A stretch of DNA of 64,000 nucleotides, taken from the NCBI GenBank assembly GCA_947493335.1, contig CANLQO010000005.1:103141-167140 (forward strand). Direction: 5' to 3'. The notes beneath the pieces are model-generated. The model saw only the letters and a list, made by a program, of their open reading frames with translations. It was not told the origin of the DNA and did not search any database. The stretch's first letter is position 1; each line of letters opens with the position of its first letter. Position numbers and translations under genes: made by a program. This document shows, one piece after another, positions 42,463-51,308 of this stretch. This stretch comes from an uncultured Paracoccaceae bacterium. Lineage in GTDB: Bacteria > Pseudomonadota > Alphaproteobacteria > Rhodobacterales > Rhodobacteraceae.

Positions 42463-44112
42463 ATGTTGACCGACGCTGATCCTGCGAATCTGGAAGATGT
42501 GCTGCGCGAGCAGGGCGTTGCGGATGCTGCAATAGAGCGCGCGCAGGTTGTTGCCGCGCGCACGGGTGACCGGCTTGAGGTGGTGCTGGTCCAGCTTGGG
42601 TTATTGCCCGAAGACCGTCTGGCACAGGCCTTCGCAACCTTGTCGGGACTTGCGATTGCACCGCGCCGATCCTTCCCCGAACAGCCGGTCGATGTGACAC
42701 CGACCAGCCCGGAATTCCTCAAAATGAACCGCATCTTGCCACTGTATTGTGATGACGCGGGCCTGCATGTCGCCGTGCCTGACCCTTGGCAGGATGAGAC
42801 TTTGCAAGTGTTGTCTCATGCGATCCGGGCAGATGTGTTCCCGCAATTGGCGGCGCGCAGCGATATCGAAGCCGCGCTGGCCACCCTTTATGCGCCACAG
42901 GCCCGGGCGGCCTCGGCGGGGCCCGGTCAGGACGACTATGACCGTCTCCGCGATCTGGCCTCGGAAGAGCCGATCATCCGGTTGGCAAATGAGATCATCG
43001 AACTGGGCATCCGGACTGGTGCATCGGACATTCATCTGGAACCGCGTAGCGATGGGATGCACATGCGGTTACGGGTTGACGGCATCCTGCGGGCAGAGCG
43101 GATCATCCCTTCGTCAGATGCGCCGGCATTGGTGTCGCGGCTAAAGATCATGTCCCGGCTTGATATTTCCGAGCGGCGCTTGCCGCAGGACGGTCGCATT
43201 CGGGCAACGACGCGGGGACAAGAATCAGATTTACGGGTCTCAACCGTGCCGTCGTTGGAGGGTGAGGCCGTCGTCATGCGGATCCTCAATCGGGATTTGC
43301 AGCCACAGGGTTTGGATGCTTTGGGCTACCGCGATCAGGCGCTTGCGGATTTTCGCGGCATGCTGGCGCGACCCAACGGCATCGTGCTGCTGACGGGGCC
43401 AACAGGATCGGGCAAAACGACAACGCTTTACGCCGCGTTGCAAGAGATCACGACACCCGAAGTCAAGGTGCTGACGGTCGAGGACCCAGTGGAATACCGG
43501 TTGGAAGACGCGGTGCAGGTTCAGGTCAAGCCGGAAATTGGTCTGACTTTCGCAGCCGCGTTGCGTGCTTTTCTGCGGCACGATCCGAACATCGTCATGT
43601 TAGGCGAAATCCGTGACCGCGAAACCGCCGAGATCGCGATGCAGACCGCTTTGGCAGGGCGCCTGGTCTTGTCGACACTACACGCAAATTCCGCGTTGGC
43701 CGCGGTAACGCGCCTGACTGATATCGGGATCGAACCCTATCTGGTCAGTTCCGTCGTGCAGGGCGTTGCGGCCCAACGTCTGGTGCGCAGGCTTTGCCCA
43801 CATTGCAAGACGCCTGCCGCGTTGTCCGGGGCCGCCGCCGAAAAAGTGAGACCTTTTGGCGGGCAGGCAATGTCGGCGCAGGGGTGCCCCGAATGCCGCG
43901 GGGTTGGCTATGCGGGCCGCTTTGCCATTGTCGAAGTGGTGCCATTCACAACCGAAATTCGGGCGGCCGTGACCACCGCGGCGACCGCGCAGGAGCTTGC
44001 CGCATTGGCTCATGATACCGGATTTGTGTCGCTGGAACAGGCCGGAATGGCCGCTGTGGCGGCGGGCGAGACCAGTTATGAAGAGGTCACGCGCGCCGCA
44101 GGAGAAACATAG
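42463..44112 (+). CDS. gspE: Type II secretion ATPase GspE
   Basis: Cytoplasmic AAA-type traffic ATPase of 549 residues. The N-terminal domain (about 1-150) binds GspL. The Walker A motif Gly-Pro-Thr-Gly-Ser-Gly-Lys-Thr-Thr is near residue 311. The Asp box and Walker B follow (Val-Glu-Asp-Pro-Val-Glu-Tyr, Gly-Glu-Ile-Arg-Asp-Arg-Glu-Thr). Two Cys-x-x-Cys pairs (Cys-Pro-His-Cys and Cys-Pro-Glu-Cys) form the zinc-binding CM domain near 445-480. The product starts 9 bases after gspD, and the stop overlaps the gspF start by one base. It powers pseudopilus assembly. The full set of motifs makes the call firm. Confidence 0.95.
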   Translation: MLTDADPANLEDVLREQGVADAAIERAQVVAARTGDRLEVVLVQLGLLPEDRLAQAFATLSGLAIAPRRSFPEQPVDVTPTSPEFLKMNRILPLYCDDAGLHVAVPDPWQDETLQVLSHAIRADVFPQLAARSDIEAALATLYAPQARAASAGPGQDDYDRLRDLASEEPIIRLANEIIELGIRTGASDIHLEPRSDGMHMRLRVDGILRAERIIPSSDAPALVSRLKIMSRLDISERRLPQDGRIRATTRGQESDLRVSTVPSLEGEAVVMRILNRDLQPQGLDALGYRDQALADFRGMLARPNGIVLLTGPTGSGKTTTLYAALQEITTPEVKVLTVEDPVEYRLEDAVQVQVKPEIGLTFAAALRAFLRHDPNIVMLGEIRDRETAEIAMQTALAGRLVLSTLHANSALAAVTRLTDIGIEPYLVSSVVQGVAAQRLVRRLCPHCKTPAALSGAAAEKVRPFGGQAMSAQGCPECRGVGYAGRFAIVEVVPFTTEIRAAVTTAATAQELAALAHDTGFVSLEQAGMAAVAAGETSYEEVTRAAGET

Positions 44113-45329
44113 TGGCCCGTTTCGCGTATCGGGGTCTCGATAAGGGCGGCGCGTCCGTGCGCGGCGATATCTCTGCCGACACGCGCGAGGCGGCAATTTT
44201 CATGCTGGGACAGCGCGATCTGACCATTCTCGAATTAATCGAAGGAGTGGCGTCGCCTGCTGAAAGTATCTGGGAAAGGGATTTGATTGGCGGCAGTACT
44301 TTGCCCGATCCGGTCTTTGCCCGCATCGCCCGCGAAATGGCGGTTTTGACCCGTGCACGTGTGCCGGTGGATCGGATGCTTGCTATTCTGGAACGCACCG
44401 CACGCGACAGGCCTGCGCGAAGGTGGCTTTCCCAAGTTGCGGCGCGGGTGCGCGAGGGTGAAACCTTGCCAGAGGCGTTTGCCGCGGCCCAGCCCAAGAT
44501 CTCGGAATGGCATCTTGGCCTGATCCGCGCAGGGGATGTGTCTGGTGCATTGGACCAAGCACTTGCAGCGCTTGCAGACTATCTGGAGAAGGCAGAGGCA
44601 AATCGCCGCCGCATCCGCAGTGCGCTGGTCTACCCTGCTTTTGTGTTGGTGGCGGCGTTTGTGACGCTGATCCTGCTGGTCACGCTGGTGTTGCCGACAT
44701 TCGAAGGGATCTTTGCTAGCGCAGGACAATCCCTGCCTGAACCTGCCAATTCCATTCTGGTGTTGGGCAAAGGTTTGCGGGCCAATGCGGCGGTGATCGC
44801 AGCGGGAGCCGTTACGCTCATTCTCCTGCTGCTGGCCGTATCGCGCAGTCAGCCCGGTCGGATCGGTCTGGCGCGGTTGGTGCTGGCGCTGCCCATCATT
44901 GGCCCTTTGCGGCGACAATTGGATAGCGCGCGATTTGCCAGAACTGCGGCGCTTTTGACCGCGAACGGGGTGCAGATCGACGCCACAGCCCAAGCGGCGG
45001 TTGCGTCCATTGGTAATGCCGCGCTGCGTCGGGACACCGAAACAATTGTGCCCATGCTGGTCGCCGGTGACACCGTTGCGACGGCATTGCGCAAAGGCAG
45101 CGCGCTTGACCCGTTGGTTGCCGACATGGCCGAAGTGGGTGCCGAGGCAGGCCAGTTGCCAATCCTTTTGGGGCATGCCGCTGACCTCTTGGACGCCCAG
45201 ACAGAGGCCCGCGCGGGCACCCTCGTCACACTTATTGCGCCGGTTGCGACTATCGTGTTAGGTGGATTGGTGGCGATCGTGATCATGTCGGTTATGTCCG
45301 CTATGCTGCAACTTAACGCATTGATATAA
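44112..45329 (+). CDS. gspF: Type II secretion inner-membrane platform protein GspF
   Basis: Integral membrane platform protein of 405 residues with two repeated T2SSF domains, each with a helical cytoplasmic part, and three transmembrane helices (about 170-195, 225-245 and 375-400). The start is GTG 44112 sharing a base with the gspE stop. Typical features: the opening Phe-Ala-Tyr-Arg-Gly, Glu-Arg-Thr-Ala-Arg-Asp in the first domain, and Leu-Thr-Ala-Asn-Gly-Val near the second. It is the centre of the pseudopilus assembly platform, interacting with GspE and GspL. The stop is 1 base before gspG. Confidence 0.93.
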   Translation: MARFAYRGLDKGGASVRGDISADTREAAIFMLGQRDLTILELIEGVASPAESIWERDLIGGSTLPDPVFARIAREMAVLTRARVPVDRMLAILERTARDRPARRWLSQVAARVREGETLPEAFAAAQPKISEWHLGLIRAGDVSGALDQALAALADYLEKAEANRRRIRSALVYPAFVLVAAFVTLILLVTLVLPTFEGIFASAGQSLPEPANSILVLGKGLRANAAVIAAGAVTLILLLLAVSRSQPGRIGLARLVLALPIIGPLRRQLDSARFARTAALLTANGVQIDATAQAAVASIGNAALRRDTETIVPMLVAGDTVATALRKGSALDPLVADMAEVGAEAGQLPILLGHAADLLDAQTEARAGTLVTLIAPVATIVLGGLVAIVIMSVMSAMLQLNALI

Positions 45330-45330
45330 A

Positions 45331-45780
45331 ATGACGAAATCTGCCCTTCCGACAGTTGCAGCCAATGTTCGCCCCGGTGAACGTGGGCTCACTCTGCTGG
45401 AAATGCTGGCGGTTTTGGCCATCATCGCACTGATCTCTGCACTCGCTGCACCGCAGGTAATCGGCTATCTTGACAGGTCGCGCGTGGACACCGCGGAAAT
45501 CCAGATCAAATCGCTGGAAACAGTCCTCGACATGTACAGGCTGGACGTTGGCACCTATCCTTCGCCGGACGCAGGACTGGACGCGCTCGTGGCTCAGCCA
45601 TCGGGTGTTGCGGATTGGCGTGGCCCGTACCTGCAGCGTGCTGATGCACTGACTGACCCTTGGGGCAACGCCTATGGCTATGCCGTCAGTGAAGACGGTC
45701 AGACCTCACAAGTCTTTTCATTCGGTTCGGATGGCGCCGAGGGGGGTGACGGCAATGCCGCGGACATCGGACGCGAATGA
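45331..45780 (+). CDS. gspG: Type II secretion major pseudopilin GspG
   Basis: Major pseudopilin of 149 residues. The prepilin leader is unusually long (19 residues), with cleavage after Gly19 (Glu-Arg-Gly/Leu-Thr-Leu-Leu-Glu). Glu24 is at +5 as needed for assembly, and +1 is Leu rather than the usual Phe. The C-terminal part has the GspG hallmarks Tyr-Pro-Ser-Pro-Asp-Ala-Gly-Leu-Asp-Ala-Leu, Asp-Pro-Trp-Gly-Asn-Ala-Tyr and an Asp/Gly-rich calcium-binding loop near the end. It overlaps the next pseudopilin gene by 26 bases. Confidence 0.93.
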   Translation: MTKSALPTVAANVRPGERGLTLLEMLAVLAIIALISALAAPQVIGYLDRSRVDTAEIQIKSLETVLDMYRLDVGTYPSPDAGLDALVAQPSGVADWRGPYLQRADALTDPWGNAYGYAVSEDGQTSQVFSFGSDGAEGGDGNAADIGRE

Positions 45781-46120
45781 GGCCGGTTTTACCCTTCTTG
45801 AGGTCCTGATTGCCTTTGCCATTGTTGCAGCCCTTCTAACCGCCATTCTGACGCTGTTTTCTGACACTGGTCGTACCACGTTCCACGCCGAGGCAACGGC
45901 GGCCACAGTCGAGGCGGCGCGTTCTGCTTTAGAGAGGGTGGGCCCTGATCTGCCCTTGTCGGCGGCGGAAGTCAGCTGGACCGATGGCCCGATCACAGTT
46001 GTTGTCGCGGCAGAACCAGACGCATTGCCGGGGCTTTGGCGTGTCACGAGCACGGCAGTCTGGGACAGCGCTTCGACACGGCTGGACAGCCTGAAATTTG
46101 ATCCAGATGCGCAAGAGTGA
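45755..46120 (+). CDS. gspI: Type II secretion minor pseudopilin, GspI-like
   Basis: Minor pseudopilin of 121 residues. The prepilin site is Glu-Ala-Gly11/Phe12-Thr-Leu-Leu-Glu16-Val-Leu-Ile-Ala-Phe-Ala, the form typical of GspI. The soluble part is short, as in GspI. The start is ATG 45755 inside the end of gspG, with the following gene starting at 46107 inside its own end. A separate GspH could not be found, so the system either lacks it or one of these proteins fills its place. Confidence 0.75.
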   Translation: MPRTSDANEAGFTLLEVLIAFAIVAALLTAILTLFSDTGRTTFHAEATAATVEAARSALERVGPDLPLSAAEVSWTDGPITVVVAAEPDALPGLWRVTSTAVWDSASTRLDSLKFDPDAQE

Positions 46121-46664
46121 GGCGGGGTTCACACTTGTTGAGACGCTTGTCGCACTGGCGCTTGTGGCAACAGTGTCGCTGTTGCTGTTTGAGGGTATGC
46201 GGTTCACAAATGCGGCTTGGCGGACCCGGGACAAGCAGTCCGATGCACTGACCGCAGCAATCTCGGCTGGGGATACACTGCGCGAGATCGCAGAAAGGGC
46301 CATCGACCCGGCCTTGCAACAGAACTTCGTGGGGAGCGAAAGCAGTCTGCAGCTTATCACGGTTATACCGACGACGGATGAAGCGACGCGTCGCGCCCAG
46401 CTCGTTGTGATCAGCCGGGAAGGGGATCAACTTATCGCCGCGGGTCAGGACATCGGAGCCGACAGCGCGTCAGAGCAGCACGTACTTGTCACGGGGGTCG
46501 AACGTGTCCGCTTTCGATATCTGAACCGGGCAGGTACTTGGGAACAGACTTGGGACATTCCCAACCAATTGCCGCTGCTGATCGAGATACGGATGGAATT
46601 CTCGGGCCTGCGTCATTGGCCCGCAATCGTGGTTGCGCCCGGTCCCAACCCGGTGCCAGACTGA
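46107..46664 (+). CDS. gspJ: Type II secretion minor pseudopilin, GspJ-like
   Basis: Minor pseudopilin of 185 residues. The prepilin site is Ala-Gly7/Phe8-Thr-Leu-Val-Glu12-Thr-Leu-Val-Ala-Leu. The soluble part is longer than that of GspI, with a strand pattern ending in Pro-Leu-Leu-Ile-Glu-Ile-Arg, as in GspJ. The start is ATG 46107, overlapping the previous gene by 14 bases. Four bases separate it from gspL. It forms the tip complex with GspI and the divergently encoded GspK. Confidence 0.8.
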   Translation: MRKSEAGFTLVETLVALALVATVSLLLFEGMRFTNAAWRTRDKQSDALTAAISAGDTLREIAERAIDPALQQNFVGSESSLQLITVIPTTDEATRRAQLVVISREGDQLIAAGQDIGADSASEQHVLVTGVERVRFRYLNRAGTWEQTWDIPNQLPLLIEIRMEFSGLRHWPAIVVAPGPNPVPD

Positions 46665-46668
46665 AGTC

Positions 46669-47682
46669 ATGACGACTTTTTCGACAGACATGCAGCCGCC
46701 ATCCCGACTTGGGCGTTTCTGGTCCTGGTGGACGACAGAGCTTAGCCATGTTTTCGGTGTCAAGGCGCGGCAAGACCCGATGCCACGCCGCCAGGTGCGG
46801 ATCGAGGATGGAGAAGCCATCGTGACCGACGCACGCGGTCGCGAACGCAGCCGCAAGGTTCTGTCGCCTGATACCGGCTCTGCGATTGCGCCGGGCAAGC
46901 CGCTGGCGCTGATCCTGCCGGCGGAATCCGTCATTTTGCGCAAGCGCACCCTCCCGCGGCGGGCCGAAGCAGAGTTGTCCCGCGTTGTCGATCTTCAATT
47001 TGATGCGCACATCCCGCTGCGCCGTGACCAATGCTATGCCGCTTTCGATATTGTGGGACGCAATGGCGACACGCTGGACGTCCTGATTGCTGCGGTTCCA
47101 CGGGACACAGTGGACGAAGCCCGGCGAAGGCTATCAGAGGTCGGGCTTTCACCCAATTGGATTGGACTTGCAGACCACCGGCTGAACGTTTTGACGGATG
47201 GCTGCGCACCGTCACGGCGGTTGCGAAACCTGATCGCATCGGTCCTTGGACTTTTGGCTGTTGCCCTTCTCGCCGTCGCAATCTGGGTGCCTGTGCTGCG
47301 TCTGCAGGAACACAACGACGCACTTGAGCTTCGGGCACAAACTGCCATGGCCCGGGCCAATGCGGCGTTGCAACAAAGGCAAGGGGCGGATGAACTTCAG
47401 AACCGGATCGCGATGCTGGATGCCTTTGCGGCACCTGTTGAGCTTCTGTTTCGGATTGATGCGCTTGCCGGTGGAATGGCCGATGACAGCAACGTCGTCA
47501 GCATGAGTTTTGATGGATCCCAACTGGCCCTCACAGTCGAAACGCCTGACCCCGCGAAGCTGATGCAAGACATCGCCGCGCTGGACGGTATCGGCGTGCC
47601 GGAACTCACTTCACCAATCAGTCGACAACAAGACGGGCGGGCGCGCATCGCGCTTGCCGTCCCGCTGGAGGGCGCAGAATGA
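46669..47682 (+). CDS. gspL: Type II secretion platform protein GspL (short)
   Basis: Protein of about 337 residues. The N-terminal cytoplasmic part (to about 180) contains Leu-Pro-Ala-Glu-Ser-Val-Ile-Leu-Arg-Lys-Arg-Thr-Leu-Pro and a Val-Asp-Leu-Gln-Phe-Asp pattern as in GspL/PilM-N-type proteins. One transmembrane helix follows at about 187-210, then a periplasmic part with a coiled coil (about 215-255) and a ferredoxin-like end. It is shorter than the usual 380-420 residues, so the actin-like cytoplasmic domain is reduced. The gene order G-I-J-L-M fixes the assignment. It links GspE to the inner-membrane platform with GspM. Confidence 0.8.
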   Translation: MTTFSTDMQPPSRLGRFWSWWTTELSHVFGVKARQDPMPRRQVRIEDGEAIVTDARGRERSRKVLSPDTGSAIAPGKPLALILPAESVILRKRTLPRRAEAELSRVVDLQFDAHIPLRRDQCYAAFDIVGRNGDTLDVLIAAVPRDTVDEARRRLSEVGLSPNWIGLADHRLNVLTDGCAPSRRLRNLIASVLGLLAVALLAVAIWVPVLRLQEHNDALELRAQTAMARANAALQQRQGADELQNRIAMLDAFAAPVELLFRIDALAGGMADDSNVVSMSFDGSQLALTVETPDPAKLMQDIAALDGIGVPELTSPISRQQDGRARIALAVPLEGAE

Positions 47683-48239
47683 CGGCGGGGCTGCTCCGAG
47701 ATCGTATTCTGGCCATTTTGTTGCTGTGCCTGGCCTTGGGCGCAGTGTTTGCGGTGTTGATGTTGCCGGGTTTACGTGCCGGTGCAGCCGCGCGCGCGCA
47801 AGCCACCGAGCTCATGGGCATGATCGCCTTGGCGGAACGCCGCGGAGATGGCACCGCGCAGATATCAGACCAACTGGCGACATTGGAACGTGTCCTTGCC
47901 GAGCATCCCGCGCGCCAGCCAGATGAAGATGCTGGCCTAACTGGTGCGCGCCTGCAATCGGAACTGCGCGCACTCATCGATGGTGCAGGCGGAAGTGTGT
48001 CCCAGACAAGCGCCGGTTCTTATGAGATTGAGCATGGCATAACCGTCTTGCCGCTCAGACTGCAGTTCACCGGCGACGACCATTTGCTGCGTCAGGTGAT
48101 CCATGCGCTGGACTATGATCGCCCCGACCTGCGGATGCGCAGCCTATCGTTGCGGACGTTACGCACGCGGGATCCCTCGCAATATCTGGCCATGGATATG
48201 ACTGTCACGGCCATTATCGGCTTGGACACCACGCAATGA
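47679..48239 (+). CDS. gspM: Type II secretion protein GspM
   Basis: Bitopic inner-membrane protein of 186 residues: one N-terminal transmembrane helix (about 10-30), a helical linker, and a periplasmic ferredoxin-like domain ending with Met-Asp-Met-Thr-Val-Thr-Ala. It overlaps gspL by 4 bases and is overlapped by the next gene by 4 bases. The size, topology and place after gspL identify it as GspM, the partner of GspL in the inner-membrane platform; the sequence itself is poorly conserved in the family. Confidence 0.8.
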   Translation: MTAGLLRDRILAILLLCLALGAVFAVLMLPGLRAGAAARAQATELMGMIALAERRGDGTAQISDQLATLERVLAEHPARQPDEDAGLTGARLQSELRALIDGAGGSVSQTSAGSYEIEHGITVLPLRLQFTGDDHLLRQVIHALDYDRPDLRMRSLSLRTLRTRDPSQYLAMDMTVTAIIGLDTTQ

Positions 48240-48724
48240 TCCTGCGATTCCTGATCCTGTTCCTTCTTGCTGGTGGCTTTGCAGCGTGGCGACTGGACGG
48301 CTTTGACCTGCCGGAGATGTCCGACGGCGCAATCCCTGATGCTGTAAGCGGGAACACGGTTGAAACTCAGATCGGCGCGGAAGCGGTTCCGGTGCCGCCG
48401 ATCGGCACCTTCGCGCAGATCGTCGAAAGACCGCTTTTTCGACCCGACAGGCGTCCACCGGCCGCCACGCCCATTGAAGCGCCCACGCAGCAGCAAACAC
48501 CCGCACCCGAGCCCGAAGTCGAGTGGACGCTTATTGGCGTGGGGCAGAATGAAAGCGGCCGCGTTGCGATCCTGCGGATTGATGGAACAACAGAACCGAT
48601 GCGAGCCCGCGTCGGGGACCAACTGGCAGGCCGCATTGTAAAGAACATATCGGCGAACGAAATCACGCTTGAAGATGTCGAAAGCCGCGAAATTTTCAAG
48701 CTCGCGCTTCCCAGAGAAAACTAG
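48236..48724 (+). CDS. Type II secretion GspC/GspN-like protein
   Basis: Protein of 162 residues: an N-terminal membrane helix, a linker rich in Pro/Ala (about 65-95), and a homology-region (HR) domain near 97-160 with Trp-Thr-Leu-Ile-Gly-Val, Arg-Val-Ala-Ile-Leu-Arg-Ile, Val-Gly-Asp-Gln-Leu and Ile-Thr-Leu-Glu. The Phe-Ala-Gln-Ile-Val-Glu-Arg-Pro-Leu-Phe-Arg-Pro motif before the linker is typical of GspN/GspC proteins that bind the secretin. The PDZ domain of classical GspC is absent. It overlaps gspM by 4 bases and ends the gsp operon. Confidence 0.75.
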   Translation: MILRFLILFLLAGGFAAWRLDGFDLPEMSDGAIPDAVSGNTVETQIGAEAVPVPPIGTFAQIVERPLFRPDRRPPAATPIEAPTQQQTPAPEPEVEWTLIGVGQNESGRVAILRIDGTTEPMRARVGDQLAGRIVKNISANEITLEDVESREIFKLALPREN

Positions 48725-48743
48725 ATCATTCGGCGTGCATGAG

Positions 48744-48762
48744 CGCTGGCTCGGACCCAGCG
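48744..48762. terminator. Short hairpin after gsp operon
   Basis: CGCTGG at 48744-48749 pairs perfectly with CCAGCG at 48757-48762 over a 7-base loop, in the 119-base gap between the end of the gsp operon and the convergent ROK gene. No clear T-run follows, so its role as terminator is uncertain. Confidence 0.3.
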
Positions 48763-48843
48763 AAAATGGTCAAACAACCCGAAAGGCGGCATGCCGATCC
48801 GTCTCTTGCGCCGCAAAGACGCGAGACGTCCAACCGGAGTATC

Positions 48844-50016
48844 TTAAAGCATGAATTGCGCGTCAATTGGGCGGGTGGCGGCGCCGATGGCGCGGGCCTT
48901 TCGTCCCATTGATCCTGCTTCGATCCTCGGCGGTATCAGGCCGCGTATGTCTTGGGTGCTGACGTATCGGCGGACACGTTCGATCAATTCGTGCCGAATA
49001 ACGTCCGGAAAAGCGCCATCAATCAAGATGGCTTCAAAGTCGATGACGGAACAGACCGATAGGGCGGCCTTTGACAACTCTTGCGCGGTTTGCCCCAACC
49101 AAGGATCGACATAGCGGGTCAGCTTTTGCCAACTGTCCGGATCATTCCATAACATCCTCGGGTCCAGATCGACTTCGTGCAATCGCTGTTCTAACTGGCG
49201 AATGGACGCCATTTCGACCAGCTGCATGCTTTCCCCGTTCGGCCCGATACTGCGCAAAGAACCCAATGCACCGGCGTTTCCCTGGCGACCTTCGTAGACC
49301 GTATTGTCCAGCACGATGCCCCCGCCGATATATGCACCGATGAAAAAATAGGCGTAGTCGCGAAACTCTTTTCCGCGACCAAAGGAGTGTTCTGCCTGAC
49401 AGGCGGCGGTTGCATCATTCAGCAGTGAAACCGGCAGTCCAGCCAGCTTTCGCAATTCGCTACGAAGATCAACTTGCTGCCATTCAACGAACTCGGTGTG
49501 ACGGTGGGCGCTGTCTTCTGGCCAGTTCCACAACTCGAATGCAGCGCCTATGCCCATCCCACAGATCCGCTCGATCTGTTCCTGCGACAGCTCTTTCTTG
49601 ATGTCAAAGATGCTCGCCGCGACAAAGTCAAAGATATCTTGAGGAAGAGGGCGGGCGTAGTTGAGTTGGCGTTCGTGCCGCATGCCACCGGTGAAATCCA
49701 TGAGGATCAACTCAGCCGACCGGCGGCCAATCTTGAGCCCAAAGGAATAGGCACCATCTGCTGATAACAGCATGGGGGTCGACGGCTTACCGACTTTCCC
49801 GCGCACAGGTTCGCCCTTCAAAACAAGGCCTTCTGCCTCAAGCCTGCGCAGGATGCTGGAGACGGTTGGCGGCGACAGACCGGCGCGTTTTGACAGGTCA
49901 GCGGCGGGCAAACCACCATGTCTTTGGATGAGCGAAAGCAGCAGCCGCTCGTTATGATCGCGAACGCCGCGTTGGCTCAGCCCGGGGCTGATATCTCTGA
50001 CTAACCCGTCGTCCAT
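48844..50016 (-). CDS. ROK family transcriptional repressor of sugar uptake
   Basis: Regulator of about 390 residues. An N-terminal winged helix (about residues 15-75: Leu-Ser-Lys-Arg-Ala-Gly-Leu-Ser-Pro-Pro-Thr-Val-Ser-Ser-Ile-Leu) is followed by a ROK sugar-kinase-like domain. The ROK part shows Gly-Met-Gly-Ile-Gly, Asn-Asp-Ala-Thr-Ala, Ile-Gly-Gly-Gly-Ile, and a Gly-Asn-Ala-Gly-Ala-Leu-Gly stretch. The zinc-binding cysteine cluster of ROK kinases is not seen, as is common in regulatory members. The start is ATG 50016 (GTG 50022 is an alternative). It is divergent from the frcB-like gene and probably represses the transporter until its sugar binds. Confidence 0.85.
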   Translation of the reverse strand: MDDGLVRDISPGLSQRGVRDHNERLLLSLIQRHGGLPAADLSKRAGLSPPTVSSILRRLEAEGLVLKGEPVRGKVGKPSTPMLLSADGAYSFGLKIGRRSAELILMDFTGGMRHERQLNYARPLPQDIFDFVAASIFDIKKELSQEQIERICGMGIGAAFELWNWPEDSAHRHTEFVEWQQVDLRSELRKLAGLPVSLLNDATAACQAEHSFGRGKEFRDYAYFFIGAYIGGGIVLDNTVYEGRQGNAGALGSLRSIGPNGESMQLVEMASIRQLEQRLHEVDLDPRMLWNDPDSWQKLTRYVDPWLGQTAQELSKAALSVCSVIDFEAILIDGAFPDVIRHELIERVRRYVSTQDIRGLIPPRIEAGSMGRKARAIGAATRPIDAQFML

Positions 50017-50076
50017 GGGCACACTCTATAGGTCTCCACCTATGTCATGCATAGCAGATTCCGATTAATAAAGAAA

Positions 50077-50094
50077 GTTAACTAATTAATTGAC
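50077..50094. promoter_or_regulatory. A+T-rich palindrome, candidate ROK operator
   Basis: GTTAACTAATTAATTGAC is an imperfect palindrome (7 of 9 arm positions) in the 175-base divergent gap between the ROK gene and the sugar-binding-protein gene, about 100 bases before the latter's start. ROK repressors bind A+T-rich palindromes of this kind. Confidence 0.4.
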
Positions 50095-50191
50095 AGCCTC
50101 GAAAGAATCAGTCCTTTTAAAGGGCACAGAGCGGAATTTTGTCCGCTGAAACGCAGGGTGAGGCTCTGCCAAACACGTCTGGGAGGACACT

Positions 50192-51211
50192 ATGAAAAAG
50201 TTATTGATCGGCACAGCCGCTGCCGCCATCACGTCTGCCGGGGCTGCAATGGCCGATGGGCACGCGACATCGGCGTGTCTGATTACGAAGACAGACACAA
50301 ACCCGTTTTTCGTGAAAATGCGCGAAGGCGCCGAAGCGAAGGCCGCGGAACTGGGCATCACATTGAATTCCTATGCGGGTCAGGTCGATGGCGACCACGA
50401 AGCACAGGTTGCTGCAATTGAAGCCTGCATCGCAAATGGTGCTTCCGGCATTCTGATTACCGCCTCGGATACCGCCGCCATCGTGGAACCTGTGCAGGAC
50501 GCGCGCGATGCGGGCATCTTGGTCATCGCGTTGGATACACCGCTTGATCCAATTGATGCCGCTGACGCAACTTTCGCCACCGACAACTTTCTTGCCGGTG
50601 AATTGATCGGCAGGTGGGCGGCAGGTGCGATGGGCGACGCGGCGGCCGACGCGAAAATCGCAATGCTCGACCTCGCAATCAGCCAACCGACCGTTGGCGT
50701 GCTGCGCGATCAGGGCTTCTTGCAAGGTTTCGGCATTGATCTTGGCGACCCCAACATGTGGGGTGACGAAGACGACGCACGGATCATATGCAACGAAGTC
50801 ACTGCCGGCAACGAAGAGGGGGGCCGGACCGCGATGGAAACCTGCCTTGCCGCTGATCCGGATATCAATGTGGTCTATACAATCAACGAACCTGCTGCTG
50901 CAGGTGCATATGAGGCGTTGGTTGCTGTGGGCCGTCAAGATGACGTCCTGATCGTCTCGGTCGATGGTGGTTGCCCAGGTGTGGCCGACGTCGCGGATGG
51001 CGTCATTGGCGGAACCTCCCAGCAATATCCGCTTTTGATGGCCTCTTTGGGCATCGAAGCAATTGCCCGTTTTGCAGAAGACGGCACCCTGCCGGAAAAC
51101 ACCCCCGGAAAGGACTTCTTTGACACAGGTGTTGCACTTGTGACCGACAGCCCTGTCGATGGTGTTGAAAGCATTTCTGTCGAAGAGGGCACCAACCTCT
51201 GCTGGGGTTGA
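50192..51211 (+). CDS. frcB: Sugar ABC transporter substrate-binding protein, fructose-type
   Basis: Periplasmic binding protein of 339 residues. The signal peptide covers about 1-22 (Met-Lys-Lys-Leu-Leu-Ile, cleavage after Ala-Met-Ala), then Asp-Gly-His-Ala. The mature part is a type I (ribose/xylose-like) sugar-binding fold: [19 protein letters not shown] and Ser-Val-Asp-Gly-Gly-Cys-Pro-Gly in order. The acidic pocket residues and overall length resemble the fructose-binding protein FrcB. It is first of three genes (binding protein, permease, ATPase) divergent from a ROK repressor. A pentose or other hexose is not excluded. Confidence 0.8.
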   Translation: MKKLLIGTAAAAITSAGAAMADGHATSACLITKTDTNPFFVKMREGAEAKAAELGITLNSYAGQVDGDHEAQVAAIEACIANGASGILITASDTAAIVEPVQDARDAGILVIALDTPLDPIDAADATFATDNFLAGELIGRWAAGAMGDAAADAKIAMLDLAISQPTVGVLRDQGFLQGFGIDLGDPNMWGDEDDARIICNEVTAGNEEGGRTAMETCLAADPDINVVYTINEPAAAGAYEALVAVGRQDDVLIVSVDGGCPGVADVADGVIGGTSQQYPLLMASLGIEAIARFAEDGTLPENTPGKDFFDTGVALVTDSPVDGVESISVEEGTNLCWG

Positions 51212-51218
51212 TCTGATC

Positions 51219-51268
51219 GGGCGGCGACGCCCAATGTAAACCGGGAATGGGCGGGCTGCGGTCCGCCC
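51219..51268 (+). terminator. Two hairpins between frcB and frcC
   Basis: GGGCG-GCGA-CGCCC at 51219-51232 and GGGCGG, 8 bases, CCGCCC at 51249-51268 are two strong consecutive hairpins starting 8 bases after the frcB stop. Such structures between a binding-protein gene and its permease usually protect the upstream mRNA or attenuate downstream expression, giving an excess of binding protein. Confidence 0.6.
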
Positions 51269-51308
51269 TTCCATTAAGTGTGATACGATACTCGCATTGG
51301 GGGCAGAA

